Shown piece after piece: positions 53,108 to 62,724 of a DNA stretch of 64,000 nt. A model generated the notes under the pieces. The model ran no database searches. It was not told the origin of the DNA and saw only the letters and a list, made by a program, of their open reading frames with translations. The DNA comes from Arthonia radiata (lineage: Eukaryota > Ascomycota > Arthoniomycetes > Arthoniales > Arthoniaceae): contig PSQN01000002.1 of the NCBI GenBank assembly GCA_002989075.1, positions 1,701,245-1,765,244 on the forward strand, given 5' to 3'. The translations under genes were made by a program, and so were the position numbers. Position 1 is the stretch's first letter. Each line of letters opens with the position of its first letter.

Positions 53108-53525
53108 TGAAAACGCTAGCGAATGTCGTTGCGGTCGGAGTTGAGTCTAGGATAGGTTACAGATAAGTAGCGTTGGTGGCCGCGAGGTTTTCATAAGACG
53201 TCTGGTGCCAATGCTGCTGATCATAAACGGTGATCGTCTGGAATGACCAAAAGCAACAGTCGTTCATCTTTCCTCCCAATGTTTTTCGAAGCGAGGCATA
53301 CGATCAAGTCGGATTCCCTCATCGCCTTGGCACTTTTCTCGTCTTGCTCCACCTGATCGCGACTTTCGTGTTATTCTCTTTACCTCGCCGGAGTACCAGG
53401 CAGCGACCGAGACTTACTTTAAATGGTGATCTTGCTATATCATTCGTGAAACTCTTCTCGCCAACTTCTACCTCTTCCTCACTACCGCACGCAACCAACC
53501 AACGACTGCTGTTCACACAAACAAA

Positions 53526-54151
53526 ATGCCCACGATGGCATCGCCATTATTGACAATCGACGTGACAAAAGATGCAGCACGAGCCAATAACGTCACCAAC
53601 AGCGTGGCACCCACTGCCGCCGCATCAAGTTCAAACCTTCAAGCATGGCCACCGAACGGCCTCACGTTGCCGCCCGAACTCTTCCCCGATGTCATCACCC
53701 ACGCGCTCTCCAATCCCTCTCAACCGTCGCGCAAGCAGCTTCCAATGGCCGCCCCTTTCCCACGTGCTCTGAGCTCACCAGGGGCGCCTTGCAGCTCTCA
53801 GACCGGCTGAACTACCTCCGCCAGATTCTCAAACTCTGCAGGATCTCCCGCTCCACCTTACGGCAAATCCATCGTACCCTCCCCTTGATGCTCGAAGACG
53901 TCGAAAGACAGCTCGATAATGCGCACGCCGACTGCGATACTCGTCGGACTCTCGAATGTGAAGGTATAAGGACGGAATACTGTCGGTATGTGTGCCTTGG
54001 GTTTCCAGCAGATAAGAGGCAGAAGCAGATGTGTGGGGAGTGCAAGAGGTGTGATGAGGTGCTTGGGGCGAGGCTGGAAGAAAAGAATGCGATTGAGGTG
54101 ACGAAGTGGGCGGTGGATAGGACGGTTGCGTGCGTTGAGTGGAAGGGCTGA
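53526..54151 (+). CDS. Array member 11: LPxELL/CxxC gene, intron or frameshift
   Basis: ATG 53526; frame one gives AWPPNGLTLPPELFPDVITH, then loses family resemblance and stops near 53810. Frame two resumes with GALQLSDRLNYLRQILKLCR, TLRQIHRTLPLMLEDVERQL and QMCGECKRCDEVLGARLEEK, ending at 54151. A 56-bp GT-AG interval (donor GTCGCG near 53730, acceptor CTCACCAG near 53785) would join NPSQP to GALQLSD in frame, so a real intron is possible. The donor is weak, however, and most siblings are intronless. Closest to member 12 (TLRQIHRTLP versus TLRQIDRTLP). Confidence 0.5.
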
Positions 54152-54509
54152 GAACGGCGTAACATGCTGCTGCAACTCAGCCGCCTGTGGTTAGAAACAG
54201 TCGTCATCGAGTTGTTGCTGTGTTAGGCTATAATAGTAGTCAGCAAACGCAAGATCTTTCCTAGACAGGACCGACGACGTACTCAGCGAGGCCAGTTTTA
54301 CCAGCACTTTTTTAGTATAGCTACCGGAAACCCAAATGAGTCTCTGACAAGCCTTTGTACATGCTACTCTACAGCATCGAGCCATCACCGCCTTTAGGTG
54401 AGAAACCGCCCCAGATTCACCGCTTATCGTGACGCTCTTGCTATACGCCCTGTGTTTCTGTCCTCAATAGTCCGCTTTATCAGCGTCTTTTACTCATCTT
54501 CATCAGCTC

Positions 54510-54670
54510 ACTTTCATTCCCTCCCTCGCCTTCCTTCCCTCCCCACCTTCTCTCCCTCACCTTCTTTCCCTTCCCAACTTCTCTCCCTCACCCTCGATCC
54601 CCCCAGCCTTCTCTCCCTCAAGTTCTCACCCTCCCCTCCTTTCCCGCAAATCCTTTCACTCAACTTCTTC
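54510..54670. repeat. Pyrimidine-rich imperfect repeat upstream of array member 12
   Basis: About 160 bp made almost only of C and T on the + strand, with recurring CTTCTCTCCCTCA-like units. This low-complexity promoter or 5'-UTR tract makes a spurious Pro/Ser/Leu-rich open frame. Confidence 0.8.
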
Positions 54671-54737
54671 CTACCACCTTCGACCTCATCACGACGACTC
54701 CAACATAGTTCGCTCATCGCAACAAGCCGAACGCCCG

Positions 54738-55327
54738 ATGGAAGCATCCTCTGCAGACCACGATGGCGCTCATCCGAGCATGAACGCCAACACCGACGCC
54801 CTTATCAGTGCTCCGTGCCCTCGAAACCGTCGCCAAGACTCCCACCACTCCCCAACGAACTCATCTTCAGAATCATCGACCACGCCCTCTCTGACCCACT
54901 CTCAAGTGCCGCGCGAGCAGCCTATTTCTACGACTACTCCCACGACTACTCCGCCATCCGGCCGTTCATCAAGGTTAGAAGCGCGCGGCGAGCCTCTGCC
55001 TGTGGGACCTACATCCGTCACGTCCTCAATCTCTGCGCCGTATCGCACACGACTCTCCGGCAGATTGACCGTACCCTTCCTGGTCTTGCTGGGCCCGCGC
55101 GGATGGACAAACACGACGCCCTTGGCCAAACCCACCTTCGGCTCGGTTGTGGTTCTACTGCGTGCGATTGTCGCAGCATCGCGATGCCGGCTTGTAGGGA
55201 GTGCAAGAAGTTGCGGGCGATGATTGTGGCGAGCCAGCTTGTGATGGACGCAGTCGAGGGGGCGGAATTCGCCGTGGGGTTGTTGATGCGGCGTTTGGGT
55301 TATGAGAGCTTGGATGCGATTGAGTGA
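54738..55327 (+). pseudogene. Array member 12: frameshifted LPxELL/CxxC gene
   Basis: Last copy. ATG 54738 opens MEASSADHDGAHPSMNANTD, a typical polar leader, but the family core is one frame away. From about 54815 that frame reads PSPRLPPLPNELIFRIIDHA, RHVLNLCAVSHTTLRQIDRT and a Cys-rich CGSTACDCRSIAMPACRECK. It then gives a C-terminal helix (VMDAVEGAEFAVGLLMRRLG) and a stop at 55327. No ATG occurs in the core frame after the pyrimidine-rich tract, and no adequate intron joins the two frames, so a small indel near 54800-54830 is likely. Confidence 0.55.
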
Positions 55328-55536
55328 GTGAGAGGGTAGGTGAGATTGAGTGAGTGAGAGGGGGGAGATCAGTGGGTGTGTGTTCTGAGAAAGGGGAAAC
55401 GGAGGACAGTAGGATGAAACGTCCAACATCCACGCCTGGTGGAGTTCCGAATGCTGTAGTACGTCCGCAACGAAATGCAGCACGATGCTTGACTCGTTTT
55501 CTTTACTTGCCTTTCACCTGTCGTCTCTATACGTCT

Positions 55537-55593
55537 CTATTACTCTCACGCACGTTTCGTCGACGTCGCTATTACTCTCACGCACGTTTCGTC
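55537..55593. repeat. 25-bp direct repeat
   Basis: A 25-bp sequence beginning CTATTACTCTCACGCACG occurs exactly twice, at 55537-55561 and 55569-55593. The copies are separated by 7 bp, just downstream of the RAD7 stop. Confidence 0.95.
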
Positions 55594-55614
55594 TTGCTGT
55601 ACACCTCGCACCAC

Positions 55615-57564
55615 TCACGCCGCCACCGCAACCGCCGTCCCCATTCCACTCACCAGCCCCACCACGCCCTCCAATCCTACACCACCCTCCCCAACCTTCT
55701 CAATTACATCCTGCGCCCTCGGAACCCCGATCAAAGCCACACCCCCGGGCACCTCCACATCCTCAATCTTGAAGCAGCCGAACGCTACCACCCTCTCAAT
55801 CGCCGGACAACACGCCCAGATCCCCTTGATCACGCTCGTGTCGACGCCCGAGCAGAAGGTGAGATTGATCGTCTTAAGTTCGGCGTAGCGCTTGCGGTTC
55901 AAAGATGGGGCGAAGACGTCGCAGAAGGCGCCGTGCGTGACTGCCCGACAAGACGCGATGTCCAGGTGTGTAAGCGTGTGGCCTGAGTGATTCATCAGGG
56001 CGCGGAAGGAGGAGTCGGCGAGGCCGTAGGGGTCTGTGGGCGGGTCGTCGGGATTGATATCGTCGGTGTCGCGCGTGCCGGAGAGGTCGAGGAAGGTGAG
56101 CGGAGGGAGGACCGAGCCGGCGTCGTCGGTGGCTGACTTTTTGCGCGTGAAGAGCTTGGTCAATGCCGCGTCTGTGACTGAGACAAAGGACTCAAGGCGT
56201 AACTTGCGGAGGCTGCGACAGTGCATGCCGAGGGCGTCGAGGAAGTCGTCGGTGAGGCTGCCGCAGTCTTCGAGGGAGAGTGTGCGGAGTTGAGGGCCGA
56301 TTGATTCGATCAAAGGAATGATGTCGTCGTTCTCGGGGGAGACGCCCATGCGGAGGGAGAGGTGCTCGAGCTTGGTGAGGGAGCTAAGTTTGGTGATGAT
56401 GGCTGGTGTGAGTTTGCGGCAGTACTTGAGCTTCAGGCGCTGGAGGTTGGTGCAGTTGGCGACGAGGCTGTCGATGACGACGTCGGTGAAAGAGGCGTCG
56501 CACCATTGGATCTTGATGGTTTCGAGAGTGGGACCCGCCGTCTCGAAGAAATTGATATATGCTTCGTCGGTGAGGAGGTTGGCGCCGTAGAGTTGGAAGT
56601 GGGAGACGTGCGGCGCTTTTTCGAGCATGTACTCCATGACGTGATCTTTGAATTGGCCGGCGTTCCTAAGTACCAGCTTCGTGATGCCCGGGTTGATGGC
56701 GAAGATCTGCTTGAAGTTGTCTGATTCGAGCTTGGCTGCGTCGTGAATCGACACGGTCTTCAGATCAGCGCGTAGGAAGAGTTGCAGCGTGCGAGAGTCG
56801 AGCACGCGCTTCTTGGAGAAGATCTGGCTGAGGCGTTCGACGAGGTCGTCTGGGAGGTCACCGAGCTCTTCCACGTCGGAGTGGTGCTGCGCAACCTTCT
56901 CGATACACAGATCTTGCAATGACTTGCTGCCAAATCTGACAAGGCCGTCGAGGCGATTGCTCTCTTGTTGACGGCGCTTCTTGCCAGTGCCGCCTTTCTT
57001 GCCCTTATTGTCTTCTTTCTTCGCGTCCTTGGTCATCTGCTTGCCGCAGGGTGTGCATAGCAGACCTCCATCGGGACCCTCCTTCGTGTACGGTGTGACG
57101 GTAAATCGTTTGCTGCAAATGTCGCAGTTCTCTAGCTGGCCGGGCTTGGGCTTGGATTTTGCGTAGATGTCCAGGTCGCTGAAGTCATCGTCTGAGTCGC
57201 TGCCCTTTTTACCCTTCTTGGCCTTCTTCTTGGCCTTCATCTTCTCCTTGGCTTTGGCATCATCGCCACGCTTGCGCTTACGAGACCGGGCGGCGGTACT
57301 GCTCTCGGCTTGTGCTGGCTCTTCTTCCTCTTCTTCCTCCTCTGCGTTTTCAACGTTCTCTGCCTCCTCAACAGGATCGGTTTGCCCAGCGGCCTGACGC
57401 TGTGCGAATGAATCACGAATCTGCTGCGCTGATATGTTGTGGGACTGAGCACCGCGTTAGCAAGCAATGACACAAGTTCACTCATATCAACTTACGGCCA
57501 AAAAGTCTGTCAGTGCAGACTGAGGGCCGCGTATCTGGCGCTGGCCATTCCGACGACCAGACAT
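55615..57564 (-). CDS. RAD7: DNA repair protein Rad7 (global-genome nucleotide excision repair)
   Basis: Leucine-rich-repeat partner of Rad16 that finds lesions in non-transcribed DNA and acts in a Cul3-type ubiquitin ligase in yeast. Two exons: 57564-57496 (MSGRRNGQRQIRGPQSALTD) and 57444-55615, with a 51-bp intron. Together 632 residues. The junction gives LA|SHNISAQQIRDSFAQRQ. Then come an acidic run (EEEEEE), a basic Lys-rich stretch and a Cys4 zinc-like motif (CDICSKRF ... LLCTPCGKQM). The block SLQDLCIEKVAQHHSDVEEL precedes about twelve LRRs, for example LQRLKLKYCRKLTPAIITKL and LRTLSLEDCGSLTDDFLDAL. The C-terminus (VIEKVGEGGVGLEGVVGLVS) ends at 55615. Confidence 0.95.
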
Positions 57565-57786
57565 GTTGTCGCGACAGGATACTGCTTGAACGAAGAACAA
57601 TTGCTGTGAAGTTTGGGAAAACAATTAAGCGCACAAGCGATCCATTGAGTAGAAGAAGCCAGGAGTCAGGAAGCATCAGCCGCGAAGCGCGTGGCAAAAA
57701 CCACTTTCGGATGTCATTGACCCGAGCGCGTCACTTTCGCGTTCAAATCCTCTGCTCAGTATACCTCCCTCCTATCTACAGACATA

Positions 57787-58800
57787 TCACAGTCTCTGAT
57801 GTCCCCTTCTGGTTTTCAGAAAGTACGTTGTGCCCTGGACTGGGGTGACAACGATGCACGACGCTATCCAAACAGACCCATACCACGCAGGGCATGTGAC
57901 CTCCCCTGCGCCTCTACTTTTTCTTGCGGCTTCAATTTCCCTTCCTGTTGCAACTGCATAGTCACCTGCATGGCTAGTATATACGCCATGACCTGCGGCG
58001 CTAGGGTCAGCACGGCTTCTGGATAAAGATGAATCTGATCGACTTACCCATTCTAAACGCTTCGCCTGCTGCATCTGAGGAGACACTCGGTGATTAACCG
58101 TCAACTTGCACGAATCCCACTGGCCCGTCCGAAAGCTAGCCCTACCACCGTTAGACCTCTGCGGCGAGTGCGCGTACCCAAGCCGATGGTGCGTTCGATG
58201 GTGCTCTGCCGTCTCCAGGTGGTTGCTGCACCACCCGACGGTCTGCCTGTAGATGTCGATGACATCTTCATGGCACTCAACTTCGCTCCCGGGGTTGGCC
58301 CTTGAATTGTTTCTGAAGGTCATCCACATGATTTTCCCATCCGTCGCAATCAAGGGGACGCTGGCGCCGAGATTTAGCAGTTCTCCGACGTATTCATTGG
58401 GCCCATCGCGTTGCTTGACCATGACGGCCATTTTTGGCCCGTCTTCCCACGTCTCAACTGTGGGACAGACTCCGCCTGTGTTGCTGTGATGGCGGACTTC
58501 CGCTGGAATTCAGTCAGTCTCGCATGCATGACAGCATCATGGCTCTGTGAATGTGTGATTGCATATGTGCAGTATGGCGTGTGTCAACGGCTGGCTATAC
58601 CGCAAGACATCAAGAACATTAGACGTACCGAAAAACCTTACACCTCTGATAGATTCTTCAGAGATCTAAATCAAAGACTGAGTCGATGTGCTACCGTTGT
58701 CCTCACCGAACACTTGCAGACTGTGGGCACCGAAGTTCTTGATTTGATAAGCGCTCTCGCCATCCTCGCGCTGACGCTGGAATACCGAAAACACGTTCAT
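57787..58800 (-). CDS. Hypothetical multi-exon protein
   Basis: No family recognised. A likely first exon starts at ATG 58800 (MNVFSVFQRQREDGESAYQI) and runs to a GTGAGG donor near 58703. A later exon gives AEVRHHSNTGGVCPTVETWE, MVKQRDGPNEYVGELLNLGA and VPLIATDGKIMWMTFRNNSR, after an acceptor near 58505. Downstream, ECHEDVIDIYRQTVGWCSNH and FRTGQWDSCKLTVNHR read like protein. The 3' end is unclear: the open frame continues to 57787, but the last 100 codons may be non-coding. The even spread of Cys, His and Gly fits a small globular protein, nothing more. Confidence 0.4.
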
Positions 58801-59584
58801 CGCGTCGTGGAAAGCGCTCGCTCTTGCTGCTCACTCTGAGAGAATCGGCACACCAGGACTGGGGAGTATGTGCTAGGTCGCGACGGAAGCTACGCAGTAG
58901 AGATCTGATGCAAGTATTTCATTGACTGAATGCTGGGTAAACGTATTTGCAAGACACGCAGGCAAACCTGTCCTCTTCCTTTGGCCATCGTATTCTGCAT
59001 GACTGCTCATTGGAGCTCTTTCTGCGAGCAGACAGCCGTACGACTGCCGCTGCTTTATGCGGTTGTATTCAGTGGTATTCTCCGATGCGCATTACGCGCA
59101 GTCTTATACTTACACCCTGCATCGGGGCACAGAGCCCATGAAGATATGTACCCATATCCTTCGTATGCAGCTGAGAAGTGCCGGCTCTACTCAAGACGAG
59201 TTGGAGCGCATGTAGTCACAACTAATGGGATTATGTGTAGGAGCATATGACTAGATTGAGGGTGATGTGCGACGAGGTCTCAGTATGAAACTGTATCGCG
59301 CGGGCACGGTCAGCGGCACCACTCACCACCTTACGTAAGCAATAGCACTGTCTTAATGTTCTGGTGGCCGTGTTGTTGTTGCAGCTAACGTTCGTTAAAT
59401 CTCGCCTCGCCGACCAACGCGTAATAGGATATGTAAGGAACGAGAAGTGGCAGGAAGAAGGGATCAGATACAGCTGAACGACCGTCAACGGTGTGTTTTC
59501 AATGCACGTATTTACGCAATCAAATCTCTCACCGGCCGTGCTTCTCCATTGTGAAATCATCAGTGACGCATCGCTTCGCTCTCT
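58801..59584. other. Intergenic region
   Basis: About 780 bp with only short overlapping ORFs on both strands. No motifs or repeats noted. Confidence 0.4.
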
Positions 59585-61238
59585 TCATCGAGCCAGAGCG
59601 CTGATAGGTGGCGTGTTCGGGTAGAAGCTCACCGGCATCGTCGGGATGGGGATACTCGCGGTCGTGCCCCAGCTGTGCGTCGCCAGATCATCCGGCATAG
59701 TTGCTGCGGTGTAGCCTGCTGGCGCTGCATTGGCAGCTGAAGTGATGGCCGGGTAGCTGCCACCCGTACCTGGCTTCAAGCAGTATCCACTGCCATACCC
59801 ACTCCGGCAGATATAGTTTTGACTGTTCCCATTCTCGGTCCACATCGCGAAGTTCTCAATGCTGACGCCTGTACATGGCGCACCATCCGCACACTTCACC
59901 TGCACGGGTCCACGAGCGCGCCCGTCGCTCTCACCACCCTTCCAGTTGCTGAAGTCGATATCTGTGAGCTTGACGCCATTGCCAGCGACGACGTCCATGC
60001 TGCTCCAGTATTGATCGATGTTGAGGGAGTAAGCGTTGTGGTGGCCGATGAAGTTAGTGAAAGAGGCGTTGGTGACCGAGCCGGAGCCGCCGTTGGACTT
60101 GATCATCATCATTTGGTTGGAGTTCTGGGTGTAGACGTTGCGGTAGGCGATGGTGGCAATGTCGGTGTTGGCGCCGAGGGAGCCGAAGGCGGAGCCGCCA
60201 GACCAGTTGCAGTAGATGTTTTCGATGAGGATGTTATGGGCGGGGGACTACGGGGTGTAAGTGTTGCTTCTTGTGAGTCCCGAGAGATATTGGGAACAAG
60301 GCTGGGGCACAAAAGCCATGGTATAGTCGTATGAAGTCACCCTCTTCCAACCTCTCTAACCACGGCAAAGGCAAGAGCAAGAGCAAAGCTGGGCTTGCAG
60401 GAACGTCGAGCAAAGCCTCGACTGCTTTGCCGCGTGCCTGTTGAGCTTGCAATGCGGGTCTTTGCTGTATTATAGAGATACAGTTCTGCTGTTAGTCTGC
60501 CACGACTTATGTTCCCCAGCCTTGGAAGTAGTTCAGGTATGGATAGAAGAGATGCTAGAATGCACTTACCTTGACAGTCACGCACTCATCCTTATTGGTA
60601 ACCATGATGTCGTGAATGTGCATGTTGTCAGACCAGACATCGATGCCATCAAGACCGCCAGAGTTGCCGCCACGAATGGCCATGTTGTATACTTCTCCGT
60701 TCTTACACGTGTCCATGCTGAAGTGGAAGCTAGGTGCGTCGACAAGCTTGATGTCATGGATGCTGAAGTCCGTGACTTGGTAGAAGCGCAGTAAGCGAGG
60801 AGCGCTTGATCCGTGGGCTTGGTAGCCAAGTCCTTGCATCGCTCCTGAGCCGTGCGAAGAGAACATCTCAAAATCGCTCGTGTGCTGAACAAAGATCATG
60901 TTGCCGCCAGCGGTGCCAGTCCTCGTGATGGTGCCGTCAAGTTGCAGCGCCCACTTGGAGCCGCCGGAAAGACTCACCCAGGTGCCGAGCGCAAAGTTCC
61001 CAGTTGGAATGACGACTACGCCGCCGGTCTTGCAGGCGTTCCACGCTGAGGTGATGGCTGGTCCGACGTCGGTCTTGCCGTCAGCTTTCCCGCCGTAGTT
61101 GAGGACATTGCAAGTCTTGATGGCGGCCTTAGCCGAGGAGGACGTCAGTGGCCCGACGCGCCCACTGAGCTGTGCATTGACAGCAGATGGGAGGAGCGCG
61201 GAAAGAGATAGAAGCGTAGAGAGAATGAAGGTCTTCAT
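59585..61238 (-). CDS. Secreted GH28 rhamnogalacturonan hydrolase
   Basis: Extracellular pectinase cleaving the rhamnose-galacturonate backbone of rhamnogalacturonan I. Two exons (61238-60570, 60247-59585), 443 residues. Signal peptide [22 protein letters not shown]. Parallel beta-helix blocks: [39 protein letters not shown] and [37 protein letters not shown] and [10 protein letters not shown] carry the catalytic aspartates. The intron (60248-60569, 322 bp) splits [41 protein letters not shown] follows. The [14 protein letters not shown] pattern matches rhamnogalacturonase A rather than polygalacturonase (NTDGFD). Genes of this kind are usually induced by pectin. Confidence 0.93.
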
Positions 61239-62492
61239 TTTCCCTGCAAATGACTTCGCTTGCGAAGATTGAACGTGAATGTAGTAAATGAGTGACTATA
61301 ACGAGCGACTTTTATCTTCTCAAAAGAATGGACGACCGAAGCACTCCACAACGATCACGAGGATGATACTCTTACTACCTGTAGTATTCGATCTGTGGGA
61401 GACGAGAAGGTAGCATGAAGTCGTGGAAGGGCAAGCATATATGTAGCCCCGACCATCCATGAGTCGAAGCCGCCTATTTGCCCCTGTGCCGGATACATAC
61501 TCATTTGAGGCTGATGAGCTGCTCTGAAAGGTAAGGTCAAAGGTGAAGAAGGTTAAGAGAGCCGCATGCATACTGACAGGCATGAAGGCCAGCAGTGGCG
61601 GCGATCCGGGGGTGACTGAGTTGCAGTTGATTTGAGGAGAGGATACGGAGGTACTTGAAACATTGTGGAGTAATGCTGACAAGGATCTGACGCGCAATGT
61701 TCCAGACCGTCAGCTGACTTTGTAAATGCGCGCGTTATACGATACTAAAGGATGTGTGCACTTGACTTTGCGACCGTCATGACAGGAATGACGAATTCGT
61801 ATATGATCAAGAATCCACCACAAAGAGGAGATTGGGGGAGAGGATGCGGAACAAGTCTTTCCCGGCGTGATCCTTAGCGCCGCCAAGCCAGACTAGCGTC
61901 TCAGCCGCGACGCCTCATTTAGAGCGCAATAGTCTCCGAACAGCATTGTCAACAGCGTTTCTGGGGGCTTTGTGTGCTCTCTTCTCACAAACGCCGGCGA
62001 ATGGACACTTGATTGGCCCACAAGATATCACAGAAGCTAATGCGTAGACGCTGTGAACTTACCTTCCAGCTAAGAATGTTAACGAGGTCTGTTGCAGCAC
62101 CCTCAACTTTCAGACATGGTCTCTGGAGCGTGGCCGAGCGGCGGATGAGACCTGGCGACGGCCTGCGAAATAGGGAGTCAGTTGAGCATCGGGCATCGAC
62201 AGCGGACACCATCGTCAGCTAGCTCAACGATCCAAAGTGGCCCTCCAAACAAACACAGCGCAGCACTGAAGATAGGGACCACAGACAGGCCTCTGAATTG
62301 CAGAGTGTTATTGACGTTCTATTGACCAAATTACTCTGCAACATATGGCCACGAGTACTTGCAATCCGCAAAGGTGTGACCCCGCCAGGCGTCCTGCTTC
62401 TCATATTCCTGTGAGCCATTGAATAAGCTTGGTCATGTTGACTTGACGGATGATCGGTAGCTCGTAACAGCTCGCACTTTCAATCGCTCTCA
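61239..62492. other. Intergenic region
   Basis: About 1.25 kb upstream of the GH28 gene. No ORF with coding character; candidate ORFs at 61320-61697 and 61985-62222 have no motif. The promoter of the rhamnogalacturonase lies at its left edge. Confidence 0.4.
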
Positions 62493-62724
62493 TCACGGAA
62501 GAACGACTTCAAGCACTGCGCCTGTCGCAGGTCCAATCAGGTGATAGACTGCACCCAATTGCGGGGCCGCTATCGGCTGCGACAGCTGTCGCTACAAGTC
62601 GTTAGCAGCAGCTATATCAAATTGGAAATGAATCGACATATGTACCTTCATCTTCTGGGATCGGTAGCGCCGTGACCCAATGGAAAGCTAGGGGCAGGAG
62701 CAGCAGCATGGACGTGAGGTGCAT
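62493..62724 (-). CDS. Possible small secreted protein with one intron
   Basis: ATG 62724 opens a clear signal peptide, MHLTSMLLLLPLAFHWVTA, followed by LPIPEDE. A GT-AG intron with a good branch site (GCTAAC) and acceptor TTGTAG ends near 62595. With the GTACAT donor, the second exon reads ATAVAADSGPAIGCSLSPDW and stops at 62509, giving about 53 residues with two cysteines. With the alternative GTCGAT donor, it reads PQLGAVYHLIGPATGAVLEV and stops at 62493. I cannot decide between them. No effector family is recognised. It may have further exons. Confidence 0.4.

Noticed and set aside
54398-54735. Pro/Ser/Leu-rich start of the open frame leading into array member 12
   Set aside because: It begins at GTG and is translated from a pyrimidine-rich repeat; no ATG, so not a real N-terminus.
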